Shown here one piece after another: positions 1 through 11,459 of a stretch of DNA of 60,000 nucleotides. Source of the stretch: Adiantum capillus-veneris (taxonomy: Eukaryota > Streptophyta > Polypodiopsida > Polypodiales > Pteridaceae); the NCBI GenBank assembly GCA_014529385.2, contig CM043966.1, positions 98,259,587 to 98,319,586 on the forward strand, read 5' to 3'. The notes under the pieces were generated by a model. It was not told the DNA's origin and did no database searches. It worked only from the letters and a program-made list of their open reading frames with translations. Within the stretch, counting starts at the first letter, position 1; the number at the start of each line of letters is the position of its first letter. Made by a program: the position numbers and the translations under genes.

Positions 1-3
1 TCA

Positions 4-116
4 TTTGCACATCAGGAAAAAAAAGGGAGGGTTAGAGCCCCCTCATCGTCCACATGCATGGACGATCAGGCAGCTCCAGCCCCCCCCCCTTCCCCCCTTT
101 TTTCTAGATGTGCAAA
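4..116. repeat. Foldback (hairpin) element, about 113 bp
   Basis: The two halves are imperfect reverse complements. The outer arms read TTTGCACATC at 4-13 and GATGTGCAAA at 107-116. Purine and pyrimidine tracts pair in the middle, and the inner arms ATCGTCCA/TGGACGAT flank a 6-base loop. The shape is that of a small MITE-like foldback element or a hairpin precursor. Related hairpins lie at 1072-1174 and, with a shared core, at 1361, 1877 and 2045. No target duplication was identified. Confidence 0.6.
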
Positions 117-1071
117 CAATAGAAGTCTGTTGTAAACACCCTCACTACTTGGGGCACCACATTTGCGCTATCGCTTGACTGCTTTCACTCGCCATTGCTT
201 ATGTGTATTGACGCGCTTTAGCATGATAGTGACGACATCGGATGGGGATTGCAAAGCATGAGATCTACACACAAGAAATCCAACACACAAGCTCGATCCC
301 TGGTTATCACCATCATCATGCAACTTCAGCTCATGATCATCATTATACGATGCAGATCGACTGATGCTAGCATGACAACGATGACATTGGATGGGGATTA
401 CGCTCGAGAGGCCAAGGAGCCCAGAATGCAATGCACGAGATCATCACACAATGAAACAAGTGATCCAACACATGAGCTCAATCCCTACTCATTACCATCA
501 TTGTGGCTTAACGCTATGCTTATCAATAATTATCAATGAGTGGCGACCTTGCAAGCAATAAAAACCTTACAAATTACAACTTGTGCTTACTATTTACATC
601 AGTGCATGTGAATACCATTACTACAATAAATAAATTGGAGAGAACCACAACTCCACCGCGTGCCTCAATGACAACAAAGGGGGGTAGGGGTGAAGCTACT
701 GGGATCAGTGGCTTCCACGTGTGTCGATACTAGCACTATCTATTTAGTTTACTATAAGAAGAGAATGAAATTTGTTGCAAGTGTGATGTGAACTAATGTT
801 GTGTGTGCGTCAATGCAAAACTTCATTTGTCAAGATTCAAGCATCGATGATTTCATTTTGAGAGACGCGCAAAAAAAGTGGAGACCTATGGAAAAAAAAG
901 GGGGGGTTGGAACCCCCAGTCAACCGTGCTCTATGCACATATGCATTGCCAAGTGAGACATTTTAGTTTTTTTTTTTTTTTGCTTGCTTATATCTTACAT
1001 GAATTGCTTTGCAAAGTGAAAATCTATTGGCATATTATGTCTGCTTCTGTCCTACAATACAAATGTGTATT
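117..1071. other. Intergenic, no gene recognised
   Basis: Short open frames here have no recognisable motifs. A degraded relative of the flanking hairpins (purine run, GGTTGGAACCCCC, then a T-run) can be seen at about 885-980. Nothing else is supported. Confidence 0.5.
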
Positions 1072-1174
1072 GTTTTGCAAAACAAAGGGGGGGGGGGGGG
1101 GGTTGGAGCCCCTCAATTGTCCGCATGGATGTGAACGATAGGGAGGCTCCGGTCTCTCCTTTGTTTTTCAAGTT
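1072..1174. repeat. Foldback element related to the one at 4-116
   Basis: The left arm (AAAACAAAGG, a long G-run, GTTGGAGCCCC, then TTGTCCGCAT) pairs imperfectly with the right arm (GATGTGAACGA, GGAGGCTCC, then CCTTTGTTTTT). The internal order matches the hairpin at the start of the window: purine run, GGAGCCCC-like block, CGTCCGCATG-like apex. Confidence 0.5.
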
Positions 1175-1360
1175 TGTGTGTATGTCTTTGTAATTGAATG
1201 GTACTTTTGGGGGAGCATTGTATTTTTTATTACATTGGTAAAAACCACTAAATCGGAGAATTATTTCTAAATTAATACACCAAAATCAAAGTAAAAGATG
1301 AACTAGATTATTTTTGCTACCTGTTTTCAACTATTATGTCCAAATTTCATATAATATACG

Positions 1361-1418
1361 AGGTGTTGAGATCTCTCATCATCCGTGTATATGCGGATGA
1401 TTAGAGATCTCAACACCT
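1361..1418. repeat. Near-perfect inverted repeat, 25-bp arms
   Basis: Positions 1361-1385 and 1394-1418 are reverse complements with one mismatch by my reading, around an 8-base loop (TGTATATG). It sits inside a ~120-bp unit (about 1330-1450) that recurs in more decayed form at about 1845-1965 and 2020-2140. It may be a MITE-like sequence or a small-RNA hairpin; nothing in the sequence decides which. Confidence 0.75.
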
Positions 1419-1876
1419 ACTATGAACTAAATAAGAAAACAAAATGATGCCTTTAAAAACTAGTTAAATCTCAACATCATCAGCATTTGTCAAATCTCCT
1501 AGATCATCCATGTGCACGCGGATGATTGGTGAGCTATTTCTCAACTTCTTTAGTGATATCAATAAAACAATATGTATTTAATAATATTTTTGGTTGTCTT
1601 TTTTCTGTTTTGAATGTTCTTAATCTCTTGGGAAGGCCTTCATGATGAAGGTGGATATGGGTTTTTAAAAACTTTTATGCTAAAACAAAGGAGACTCTAT
1701 ACAATTTTACATGTTTTTTATACTTTGAATAAATTTTTTGGGTTTTGACAAATCTTTATGTCTTGATTGTTTTGATGATATGCTTTTTATAGTGTATTTA
1801 ATATCACCTTGAAAAATAGATTAGTTTTGCTACCTATTTCAAACATTGTGTCAAATTGAATATAACATAAGAATTC
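1419..1876. other. AT-rich spacer with a duplicated segment
   Basis: No gene. A weak hairpin (ATCATCC/GGATGAT) lies at about 1502-1540. The stretch 1591-1690 recurs in diverged form at about 2172-2276 (GGTTGT, ATGATGAAGGTGGA, then CTAAAACAAAGGAG), so this part of the window contains a degenerate segmental duplication. Confidence 0.5.
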
Positions 1877-1924
1877 TTGAGGTCTCCGATCACCCGCTTG
1901 CATGCAGATGATTAGAGAGCTCAA
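1877..1924. repeat. Hairpin repeat, diverged copy
   Basis: The arms TTGAGGTCTCCGATCA and TGATTAGAGAGCTCAA pair with a few mismatches. Flanks (TATAACATAAG on the left, ATACACAAAG on the right) match those of the hairpins at 1361 and 2045. Confidence 0.55.
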
Positions 1925-2044
1925 ACACTTGCTATACACAAAGAAAAAATGAGAAACGGTGTCTTGAAAACAACGTCTATTTAATGGAAAATTAAAAAAT
2001 AGATAAGTTGTTATTAAAACTTTTAAAACTGCTTATAACATAAG

Positions 2045-2100
2045 TGTTATCGAACTATCTGATCATCCACTTGCAAGCATATGACTAGAGAGCTCAAACA
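2045..2100. repeat. Hairpin repeat, third and most decayed copy
   Basis: It has the same flanks (TTATAACATAAG and ATACACTAAG) and core (GATCATCCACTTG, then ACTAGAGAGCTCAAACA) as the copies at 1361 and 1877, but the arms pair poorly. Confidence 0.45.
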
Positions 2101-3008
2101 TCGGTTATACACTAAGTAATAATGAGAAATGGTGCTTTTAAAAAGTGATTTGAATTGTATTCAATAAGATTTTGGGTTGTGTTTTTACTAGGTTTGAACG
2201 GCCTTAGTCTCATGTGGAGGTCTTAATGATGAAGGTGGAGAGGTGTTTTTCAAAACAATTCTACTAAAACAAAGGAGTGCACATAGGGGATCTCCTTGGA
2301 GATGCACAAGGGAGTTCCTTGTCTAGATGTGTCAAGAGTGGGGCTTGTGATTCATCGTACTCGGACACTTATGTCTGAATCCAAGGCATATTGACACCTT
2401 ATCACAAGAGAGGCCGTAAGATCACGTTTGTTTTATTGAATTAATTTTGTTTCTATTTCTTCTATGGAGATCTTCTTCCATAGTCTAGTAATATCATATT
2501 TGGAATTTTTGTATTCAAATAGGTGCTTGATCTTACAAATAGGCATCTTTGGCATACTCTAGGTCATGATGTATCGAGCTACAATATAGAGAGTGGGGAA
2601 AAGATTTTAGAATACCATACATGGTAGATGAATGTGCCTTTCCCACAAAAAGTGATGGTGTAAATTTTTTAGAGGTGGTGCAAAGAGAAGTAGTGCTTCT
2701 TTTTAGAAAATCACTAGTGTTTTATGATATTAATTTGAATGGATCATGGTGATGCTTACATAATGTTGCTCATAGTATGGTTGTTGTGATACTAATTTTT
2801 ACCTTTATATTGTAATGCATGTAAGTTTTTACCTTTGTCTATGGAAAGATTATGGCTATGGTACAACATTGAACCATTGAGTTATTGTAAGTGCACAATA
2901 TCCATATTTCTCCCATTGGAAATATCTGAGTATACGTGTGAACTTGGATCATCAGTACAAGGCATAAGTGATGTCGAGGGCCTTATTTTTTTGTTTGGGG
3001 TGGGGGCT
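2101..3008. other. Intergenic, no gene recognised
   Basis: The stretch is AT-rich. The duplicated segment noted for 1591-1690 ends at about 2276. A 72-codon open frame at 2835-3053 has no motif and no context and is not called a gene. Confidence 0.5.
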
Positions 3009-3645
3009 ATGAGAACATTCTCTTTAAGGAAATTAGTAAAAGATAGATACTAGTTATAAAATTTTTCCTTATTTAGGGGATGGTTCTCTACTAGAACCAA
3101 AAAATCATTCTCTTTATGGAAAATTGAAAAAGACAGATACTAGTTAAAATATTTTCCTTTATCAAATCCACATGAAAATAAGAATCTATACCCCATGGAC
3201 CCCCATAACTCAGCTCACAAGGGATGTGGTTGCACCTCTGTCTTGAAAAGAAAATGCCAAATGGAAGCCACTACAAAACCTTTTGAATGCATCTACTAGT
3301 TTTAAGAAACCATTCTCTTTAGGGAAAATAGGAAAAGATAGATATTAGTTAGAGTATTTTCCCTTATCAGATCAACATAAAAGTAAGAACCTATACCCTA
3401 TGGACCTTCATAACTCAACTCACAAGGGGTGTGGTTGCACCTTAAGTCTTGAAAAAAAAATCCACTACAAAACCTTTTGAAAGCATCTACTAGTGCGGAG
3501 AAATCATTTTCTTTAGGGAAAATAGAAAAGGATAGATATTTGCTAGAGTATTTTCCCTTGTCAGATCCACATGAAAATAAGAATCTAAATTCCATGGGCC
3601 TCCATAACTCAACTCATGAGGGGTGGCTGAGAGCCTTGCCAGTGT
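3009..3645. repeat. Tandem repeat, ~200-bp unit, three full and one partial copy
   Basis: The block beginning CATTCTCTTTA, then GATAGATA, TTTTCC, CACATGAAAATAAGAATCTA, CCATGG, CCATAACTCA recurs from about 3104, 3308 and 3503 (spacing about 204 and 195), with a partial copy at 3009-3075. Copies differ by scattered substitutions and the last is truncated on the right. Confidence 0.75.
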
Positions 3646-5100
3646 ACAATGGATCTAAGCTGTACTCTGAGCCCTCGGGGGAGGAGGGGGGTCATCACTA
3701 TGCATAAATTGTGTACATCCCTTGCACAATGCTTTGTGGCACCATCACCTCCACCTTGCATCAGTATGTTAGGTGGTAGTCCATATCCAACCCTTGAAAA
3801 AAAACTTAAAAAATCACTATAGTGAAAAATATGTAGGTGTAGAAAATGGTGGGCCGGGATTTGTAGTACATCAGGTACTATAGTAGGGTGTGATCACACA
3901 TGCTAGCATGGTGGGTGGTGTAGCTTCTATGTCTCTAGAACTAGAAAAATTTGATGTCTCCAAAGAACCCATATGTGAGAAAAAAACTTGTCCTAGTGTC
4001 ATGAAATATCTTCCACTGAAAGTGAAGGTGGGATCATGCATCATAGCAAATGTAGCCATTATACCCTCTAGGGAGTTTCTCGCGCTGACCTAATCCTAGC
4101 ACCCAAAGGAAGGATGCAAAGTTCCTCTACACCATGAAACCTTGTCATTTCTCACTGGTCAACAATGGGGTAGGTGTGCTTATCTAGATGGTCCTTTATA
4201 TTTATATCCCTCAGCCATATATGAAGATATGGTCTTCAATATTCTAGTCATCTCTCAAGAGCTACATGCATTTGGTGAGGTAGCCTCCAAGATTGGAGGC
4301 ATTTTATAACATGATTGTGACCTTTATGGATGAGGTTATATTATCAAGAAGGCTGCATGACATTTTTTGAGAACACTTAAAGAGCTCATATGATGTTCAC
4401 ATAAAAAAAGAGCCTAATTGCACATATCATGATTTTCAAAAGAGAGAATCTTCTCGAAAGGTGTTTCTTGTCTACAAACATGTGTATTACATGAGCATGC
4501 ACATTTTTGGCCTTCAACCCAAACGAGAACCCAAGGAACACATGTTCATACACTAGTCTTGGACTAGCAACCATATACCTTGCCTTTTTAGTGGCTCAGC
4601 TGCATAAGGTGTATCCTTTTTTGATAATCAATTAATTTAAATTTTTGATATAAGCTCTTCTATCAACGCCATTTATGTAATGTTTTTGGATATAGTAATC
4701 ATTACCTTTTTGATAGGTCAACCGCTGACACTTGGGTCATTGATCACCCAAAACATTAGCCTAAATTTATGTTCAAAAATGTATTTCCTACGGGGTATTA
4801 CAAGAGTATGGCAATTTTGTTATGAGCTAGCTCTATTGTGTGCCCTCTGTGAATCTTTTTGGATATAGTAGTGATTCTTGGTTGGTTTCTTACACTATGG
4901 TATTATGAAGCTTTCTCCACTATCCACTCCATCATCTTCGCTTATATGTCACTCACATGGTTTACCATCCATTTTTTAGTAAGTGATTCTTATTGCGACG
5001 GAGGCCAAATATCAATGTTTATCTTTAATGAAACAAAAAGTAGTGTCAAAAATCTTAGAAAAAAGATTTCAATTGCAAAAGCACAAAAATAAAAGCTCAC
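3646..5100. other. Intergenic, no gene recognised
   Basis: Several open frames of 60-77 codons occur on both strands (for example 3890-4093 plus, 4386-4574 minus). None shows a recognisable motif, and the overlapping opposite-strand frames argue against coding. It may be old retroelement debris, but I cannot tie it to a family. Confidence 0.4.
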
Positions 5101-5700
5101 AAATAAAATGCACTCCCTGGTTCCCTGCATTGGTGGAGTGGAAGAAGTCTTTCTTGGAGATGTAGTTGTAATTGTGGTTGATGACTCATGCTTATTTGAT
5201 TGGAAATCACCAAGAGATTATTTCCATTCCTCTTTACTGTATGCAAATGGTATTTTTAGTTGTCCTCCTTTGAGTGTGAGTTCCAAAATTCTGGCATCCC
5301 AATCCTAAATTTCCATGTAGGTTCTCATGCATGGAACACCTAATATTAGATCCTCCTTCATGTACTCATCCGCCATACATATGAAAGTATGCGGGCAAGA
5401 GAATCCATGAACCGTAATATTCAAGTTGATTTTCCCTAAAGTTGGAGTGACGCTCTTGTTGCAACCCTTGATTGTGACTCAACAATACTCAAGTGGTTGA
5501 GTAGTTTCTTTTCAATAGGGGGAATAGTTGACTGCATTGATTCAGGCTCCTGTATCTGCTAAAGCTTTAACTTTGTAATCCTCGTTCAGATTCACATTGA
5601 TTTGCATATCAAGACCATCCAGACAGTTTTCATTGGTCTTGACCTCATCCTTAGGGTTGAATGTAGAGAGTACTTAGTGGTACAGCTTGGAGAGTAGGTT
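5101..5700 (-). pseudogene. Retropepsin-like (aspartic protease) relic
   Basis: One minus-strand frame stays readable, apart from several stops, from about 5700 down to 5100. It contains ALADTGA, the aspartic protease active-site pattern (D-T/S-G-A), at about 5530-5550, followed within the next 80 codons by DLILGVPCM, which fits the second conserved hydrophobic-G block of retroviral-type proteases. Stops directly follow the active site and recur downstream, so it is dead. It lies on the 3' side of integrase-like sequence, an unusual place for a Gypsy protease. It is either a piece of a different minus-strand element or a rearranged one. Family-level assignment is uncertain. Confidence 0.45.
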
Positions 5701-5829
5701 TTCTTGCAACTTTTTGTTTTAGAACTCAAATGCGAGCTTCTTCTTGAGCCTCCTCAACAACCTGTTGTCGTTTAATCTTTCTTTCCTTGGATGCATGCAT
5801 TCTCTGTAGAAGTTTATTTCTCAAGGGAA

Positions 5830-7746
5830 GGTTGTTTTGTGGAGTCGACATCCACTTATCCAATTTTCCATGATTTTTCCATCTATCGTGGCTAACTTGA
5901 CAGCCCCACTTGGCGAAACAACTTCAATGAGAAAAGGACCATGTCCTTTCTTCTTGAACTTGGGTATATGTTGTTTCAACAAGTAAACTAGGACTCAATC
6001 CCCTAGTTTGAAAACTTTAGTCAGTAAATATAAGTCAAAGAACTGTTTTTGTTTCCATTTGTGTGCGTATATGTGGGAAATGATTGCTAAAAAATATTCA
6101 TCTAGGCATTATAAGTCCTTGAGTCGTTCTGACAGCTTATGCCCTTTCCATTCCAACTCTGAGTGTAAATATCAAGAATTCCATCGGCAATTTTGCATCC
6201 AAGCCATAGACCAAATTAAAAGGACTTGTGTTCAAAGCTATTTTTAAGAAAACTCAATAAGCCCATAAGGCAGAGTGAAGATGCATTTCCCATTCCGCTC
6301 TACCTGAACTAACAATTTTGGTTAGTACGGAGCTCAAAATTTTGTTTGTATGTTCTGCTTGACCATTTTCTTGAGGGTGGTAGGGTGCAGATTTGTTATG
6401 GATTACTACAAACCCGTCTAGTAGATATTCTATCACCTCATTGAGGAAATGTGATCCACAATCACTCACAAGCTCAATAGGAAGTCCATACCTAGTAAAG
6501 ATGCATTTATGCAAGAATGTAGCAGTGGTTCTAGCATCCTTTTTCTTGGTGGCTCATGTCTCAGCCCACTTGGTTAAGTAATATGTTGCCACACTGATAT
6601 ATTATACATGAGTTTTGTAAGTTGGTGGCTGTATTGGACCTATGAAGTCTATACCCCATTTAAGCAAATGTGCGTGCCTCCATCATAGGTCGCAGTGGCA
6701 TGTTATCCATTATTGTTTGCATTTTTGCTCATTGACATGCATCGCATTGTCGAGAAAATTCTTTTATATCAGTAAATAAAACTGGCCACCAAATGTATTC
6801 CATCAATATGACCTTGATTGTGATCTCATGAGAGAAGTGACCCCCTACTAGACCTGCGTGAGCTTGTTCCATAATAGGAAGATACTCCTCTTCATTGGTG
6901 CACATTTTGAGATGTTGATATTTCCCTCGTCAAACAATAGATCTAGTTTCCAATCATTGTGTTGGGTGCCTCAATTTCTATTGCTCTTTTTCATCTTTTA
7001 CTCATGTCTTATGGAAATATTTTGTTAGTGAGATTCTCAACCAGGTATCTGCTCCACTGGGGTGTGACTAAAATGTGGAATAATGTGGCATGGGGTATGG
7101 CGGCTTTTTCTTTACATTGAGAGCAATCATTCACATAATGATAAACATCTCTCTTCATGGTAGGCAAGTAAACACCCAATTAGGCTAATCTTTGTAGGCT
7201 CTGATCTCGCAAAAAATGTAGACCAACAATTGGGGTATGAGCTTGACTCGAATAGGCTTCTTGCTCCTCAAGATTGATGCACAAGAGCATGATTCCATCC
7301 TTGTTTTTGTGATATAATCTTCCCTCCAACAATTGATATAGGGATGACTGCTCAATCAATTATGCTATAAAAGGAGTTAGTTTTTGAGAATCCACTTGCA
7401 CCATATTCAGTACTGAAACAAGATCTTCTAACCATCTTGGAATCATTTCCACAAAGAACAGATACACATCGGGTAAGTCATTGTCTACCCCTTTAGGTGA
7501 TTCCCCTGTGGTGAGTCTTGACAGGTGATCGGCCCGCTGGTGGTGAGTAGTGCCTTTTTTTACCACAACTAGGAAGTCAAATTCAAGTAGGATGATAAAA
7601 CATCTTACTATCCTACCTATATTGCATGACTTATCCACCAAATAGAGTCAGGTTTGATGGTCTACAAAAAGGATAAACTTGTTAGCTAACAAGTAATGTC
7701 GGAATTTCTTGACTCAATACACCATACCAAGACCTTTTTTTTCTAT
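5830..7746 (-). pseudogene. Layer-0 Gypsy: RNase H end and integrase relic
   Basis: Read on the minus strand from 7746 downwards, this piece holds the end of a Ty3/Gypsy RNase H domain (KKFRHYLLANKF, FVDHQT, then HHQRADHLSRL near 7540), a zinc-binding integrase N-terminus (HAGLVGGHFSHE, RQCDACQ) and the integrase core (LPIELVSDCGSHF and PYHPQENGQAEHTNK at 6254-6514). These match the integrase D and E positions. Basic, decayed integrase C-terminal sequence extends to about 5830. Many frameshifts and stops are present. The piece stops at 7746, where the chromovirus inserted; the upstream part resumes at 19903. It is clearly Gypsy; the clade is not certain. Confidence 0.8.
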
Positions 7747-7751
7747 TGTTA
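7747..7751. repeat. Target site duplication TGTTA, left copy
   Basis: It directly precedes the 5' LTR; the identical 5-mer follows the 3' LTR at 19898-19902. Five base pairs is the usual Gypsy duplication length. Confidence 0.9.
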
Positions 7752-8234
7752 TGTAAGGTTTCCAGTTTCTGAAACCTTAGAAATTGTACAAAGCCTGTTA
7801 AATTTAACTTGGTTATTGAGAAAACACTGTAGAATGATCCAATTATGGTTGATATTGGTATTTTTGGAACCATAACCAGAGCTTTACTATGGTTAGAATT
7901 TTTCAGAATCAGATTCTGATGAAATTTGGAAAATTTACGGGCTCTGAAAGGTTACATTGGAAATTTAATTTGTTAAGTAAAATTGAATGGTTTCAGTAAT
8001 TATTATTGCTAAAGACTTTTTTATCCTAAGGTTCTAGAAATTGCAGATATTTTCAATTTTCATCATTAAAAATTAGAGAAATTAGCTGAAATCGATTCTG
8101 GAAGCTGGGGGGACTGTGTGGAGCTGTGGGGAACCTGCTTGGGATAGAATTAGCAGTAGGTGGTGCTAGTTGAAAGCTAGGGCCTTGCTTGAGGTGCCAA
8201 AACCTGCCAGAAACAGCCCAGGGGGCCTGAAAAG

Positions 8235-8244
8235 CTATAAAAAG
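8235..8244 (+). promoter_or_regulatory. TATA-like box in the chromovirus 5' LTR
   Basis: CTATAAAAAG lies in the 5' portion of the LTR and is conserved at 16385-16394 in the 3' LTR. If it is used, transcription would start near 8265-8275 and U3 would be only about 0.5 kb. Confidence 0.55.
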
Positions 8245-8689
8245 ACCACCTTTCTTTTTAAAAAAAAGACTCGAAGCCTTGGTACCTTCTCTCTCATCTA
8301 GAGGGACCTATACGTAGAAATCACTAGAGAGAAAAGCTCTAGTTGGTTAATCAACGATAATTAGCACTAACCTTTTTTAATTAGTTAAACTATGTTAACC
8401 TATTTATATTTTTCTTAATTAATTGAAGATTAAACATATGTATACCTCAAAATTCTCTCCTAATTCAAAATTCTCTTCCGATTATTGAGATTAAGCTTAG
8501 GGACACTAAGATAATTAATTATTATATTATATTAAGATAGAAATTACTCATTTTAACTATAAATTAATGATATTTATACTAATTAAATTTAGATTAAGAT
8601 AAGATAATTATCAACGATGTGTTAGACTATCATTATGTTAGGAAATTATCTTTGAATTTTTGAGTAATTTTTATAATTATTTAAGCAGA

Positions 8690-9600
8690 AGTACACTGTT
8701 TTAAGAGAAAAGTAAAGGGAGAAATGATCAAATTAATCCCAAATGCTTTGAGATGATTATCAAAGGTAAATCACATCTTATGAAACCCGTGATAATTATC
8801 TTAATCTCAGATAATTACTTTAACTAATTATCTTAGTAGAATTACACTGTTTTTAGGGGAAAATAAAAAGGGAAAAATAGCAAACTAATCCAAAATGCTT
8901 TGAGATAATTATCCAAGAAAAAAACATCTTATGAAGCTCATGAAAATTATCTTAACATTAGATAATTAGTTTAACTAATTATCTCATCAGAGAAACACTG
9001 TTTTTAAGTGAAATTACAAGGGGGAAAATACCAAACTAATATAAAAAGGTTTGAGGTAATTATCAGAGGAAAAAAAAATCTTTTGAAACCTATGATAATT
9101 ATGTTAACCTCAGATAATTAGTTTAAATAATTATCTCAATAGCAAAACACTATTTTCAAGGGAAAATAAAAAAGGGAAAACCGTAAACTAATCCAAATAG
9201 ATTTGAGATAAATATAAGAGGTAAAACTCATCTTGAAGAACCCAAGATAATTATCTTAACCCCAAATAATTAGTTTAACTAATTATCTTAGTAGAAAATT
9301 TCTATTTTTATGAGAAAATAAAAAGAGAAAAATAGTAAACTAATTTAAAAATCTTTGAGATAATTATCAAAGGTAAAATACATCTTAAGAAACTAGTGAT
9401 AAATATCTTAACTTCAAATAATTAGTTTAAATAATTATCTCAATAGAAAAACACTATTTTAAAGAGAAAATAAAAGGGGGGAAATGACAAATTAATCTTA
9501 AAACCTTTGAGATAATTGTCACAAATAGGATACATCTTGAGGAACCCTTAATAAATATCATAACCTCAGATAATTAGTGTAGATACTTATTTTCATTAAA
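8690..9600 (+). repeat. 152-bp tandem repeat in the 5' LTR, six copies
   Basis: The anchor TTTGAGATAATTATC (with variants) recurs with its GAG at 8750, 8902, 9053, 9205, 9357 and 9509, a strict 151-152-bp spacing. Each monomer also holds an 11-bp inverted repeat GATAATTAGTT / AACTAATTATC around one central base, a run like GGGAAAATAAAAGG, and CACTGTTTT. The central A/T-rich palindrome is the best conserved part. Confidence 0.9.
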
Positions 9601-10144
9601 AGTAATTGATTTTGTGTATAAACCTGAGAAAAGAAATTAGTAAATGAATTTATATAGTTACCCAATAGTTACGAGAGGTCAAAAATCACTCTTGAAGGTT
9701 GGGAAAATTACCTTAGTGTAAATAATTATTATAACAAATTACTATTGGCTAATTTTGCCTAAATTAGTCCATAAATATAGAAGGGAAAAGTTATAAATCA
9801 GTTTTATGAGTTAACCAAAAAATTCTTAAAGATAGAAAATATCAACTTCCATCTAGGGTAAGTAATCCACTAGCAGATAGGTAACTCATACTTTACTAAG
9901 GCCAAAAATAGGATATTCTTGTAATATAGACTAAGGAGAAATCCAGTAAAATAGCCTCCGTAATTATATAATAATTATGGGAGAATACTAACAGTACAAG
10001 GAAGTTACAGGATAAATATTTCATCCAATAAATAACAAGGATACCTATTTATTCCAAAAATCCTTATTTTTTAATAAAAAGGAAGAAAAGAGATTATTTA
10101 GTTAATTCTCTAATCGATTAAGTCCTTTTATAAAGGTTGTCAAT

Positions 10145-10342
10145 ATGGCTCCAAAGAGAACCAGAGGAAATCCTCTTACCGATGAAGAGGATATTGGCGA
10201 CAAAAGAAATAAAGCCACTCATGACCATGAGGCTGGGCCTAGTCATAGGCCTACGGAGGAAAGTCTGCAGGCACCAGCGCAGCAGCACATGGCCAACCAG
10301 TCATCACAGGTGGATTTCCATTTTGTTCACTTAAGTCTTTAA
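10145..10342 (+). CDS. Short LTR-encoded open frame, possible 5' exon of gag
   Basis: A 65-codon frame starts MAPKRTRGNP and is acidic and basic-rich. Short N-termini of this type (M-x-P-K-R) occur on plant Gypsy Gag proteins. The body of gag, however, begins about 2.3 kb downstream, beyond the LTR end. Near the end of the recognisable part lies CAG followed by GTGGAT (about 10307-10315), a possible but weak splice donor. In the 3' LTR (from 18601) the same frame is kept for about 43 codons and then meets two TAG stops. It could be a spliced gag leader exon or simply a fortuitous open frame in the LTR; codon-level conservation has not been tested. Confidence 0.35.
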   Translation: MAPKRTRGNPLTDEEDIGDKRNKATHDHEAGPSHRPTEESLQAPAQQHMANQSSQVDFHFVHLSL

Positions 10343-11443
10343 CTAGTTTAAAGTTCATTTCTAAATTAACATTGCATACGTAAGGATTAGGAAGGATAAA
10401 CTGGCTGTAAATGGAAGGTAACTTCCAAGAAACCAATGAGCAATGATTGTAAATAGAAAAGAAATGATTGGGTTGTGACTGATTGACCTAGGAAAGAAAT
10501 GTTTGACCATCCTTAAGACAGCTTGTCTCAAGACACCTCTGATTTTTTGGAATATTTTACTCCAGGTAATGAGTAATGATGGTGATTCCGCCATGGATGA
10601 GTCGGTTGCCTTAGTGCGCATGGAGTCTTTACTCCGTGCTTGTTTGTGCTTGTGGATATTACTTAGGATATCAAGTTTATCCCAGAGGAACTGTCCGGTT
10701 GTATGGGCAATCGGTTGGCGTACGGGCACCCGGACTATGGGTGATGGTTTTTTCCACCCCGGTTTTTATAAATAAGGAATGGGTGCCAATTTTTCACCCT
10801 TGTATAGGTGTTCTTGAGACAAGCCAGTACTGGTCAGAGATACTTTAGAATGACAGTACCTTGTCTTAAGTTTAAAGATGTTTGTTTGCTAAAAGAATGT
10901 TTTCAATATTGTTTTCAAGGGTTGTCTTAATGAAATTCAGTTATGAAAGCTTAAAGAAATCATTGTTTTAATTGTGATAAGAATGTGGTAGTAGTTAAAC
11001 AACACAGAATCATGTGTGAGTGTCGGGTGGTAAGTGGGGATTGACTAAGGTTGTCAATCATGGACGGGTGGACCTGATTAGTCAGGTAACTATCCATTCC
11101 CGCGCACTAAAAACGTCTAGAAACTTCTTACTTGGAAGAGGAATCCACCAAAGGCTGTGCCCTCACATATTTTACGGGAAAAAGCGTTGGCTAAGGAAAC
11201 CTTAATTTGAATGATGGAAGTTATAGGGCCGGAATATTTTTTTTTTATTCAACAAGTTGTCCCATTTCCACTGCGAGACAGGACTAGGTCTCCTTCTAGG
11301 GCTATAAACGTAAACCATTATCAATGGTAAGGGTGAATTCTCTGGAATTCTTCTTGTTTAGGGACTCGGATGTTATTAGGCCTAGAGACCTGTCAAGGGT
11401 TCGATCCCGCTTTTGGTGTCGGCGGGATTGGGGTCCTCATAAA

Positions 11444-11459
11444 TGGTATCAGAGCATGG
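11444..11459 (+). other. Primer-binding site, initiator tRNA-Met type
   Basis: TGGTATCAGAGCATGG begins two bases after the 5' LTR. TGGTATCAGAGC is the usual plant retrotransposon site complementary to the 3' end of initiator methionine tRNA. Confidence 0.9.

Larger units (their letters stand above)
7752..11441 (+). repeat. 5' LTR of the chromovirus (3,690 bp)
   Basis: It is collinear with 15903-19897. It begins TGTAAGG and ends CTCATA, where the 3' LTR has CTCACA, a C-to-T change at the terminal dinucleotide. A TATA-like box lies only about 480 bp in, so most of the LTR (tandem array, short open frame) would be transcribed R/U5 leader. It is about 305 bp shorter than the 3' LTR, largely because it has fewer 152-bp monomers. 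Confidence 0.92.

Noticed and set aside
2835-3053. 72-codon plus-strand frame
   Set aside because: It overlaps the start of the tandem repeat, has no motif, and its length is within chance expectation.
10361-10729. Minus-strand 122-codon frame with a relative at 18815-19048
   Set aside because: It appears twice because it lies in the two LTRs. It has no motif, and the second copy is shortened, as expected for chance frames in repeats.
11444-11459. tRNA gene fragment
   Set aside because: The tRNA similarity is limited to the 12-16 bases of a primer-binding site; there is no cloverleaf.
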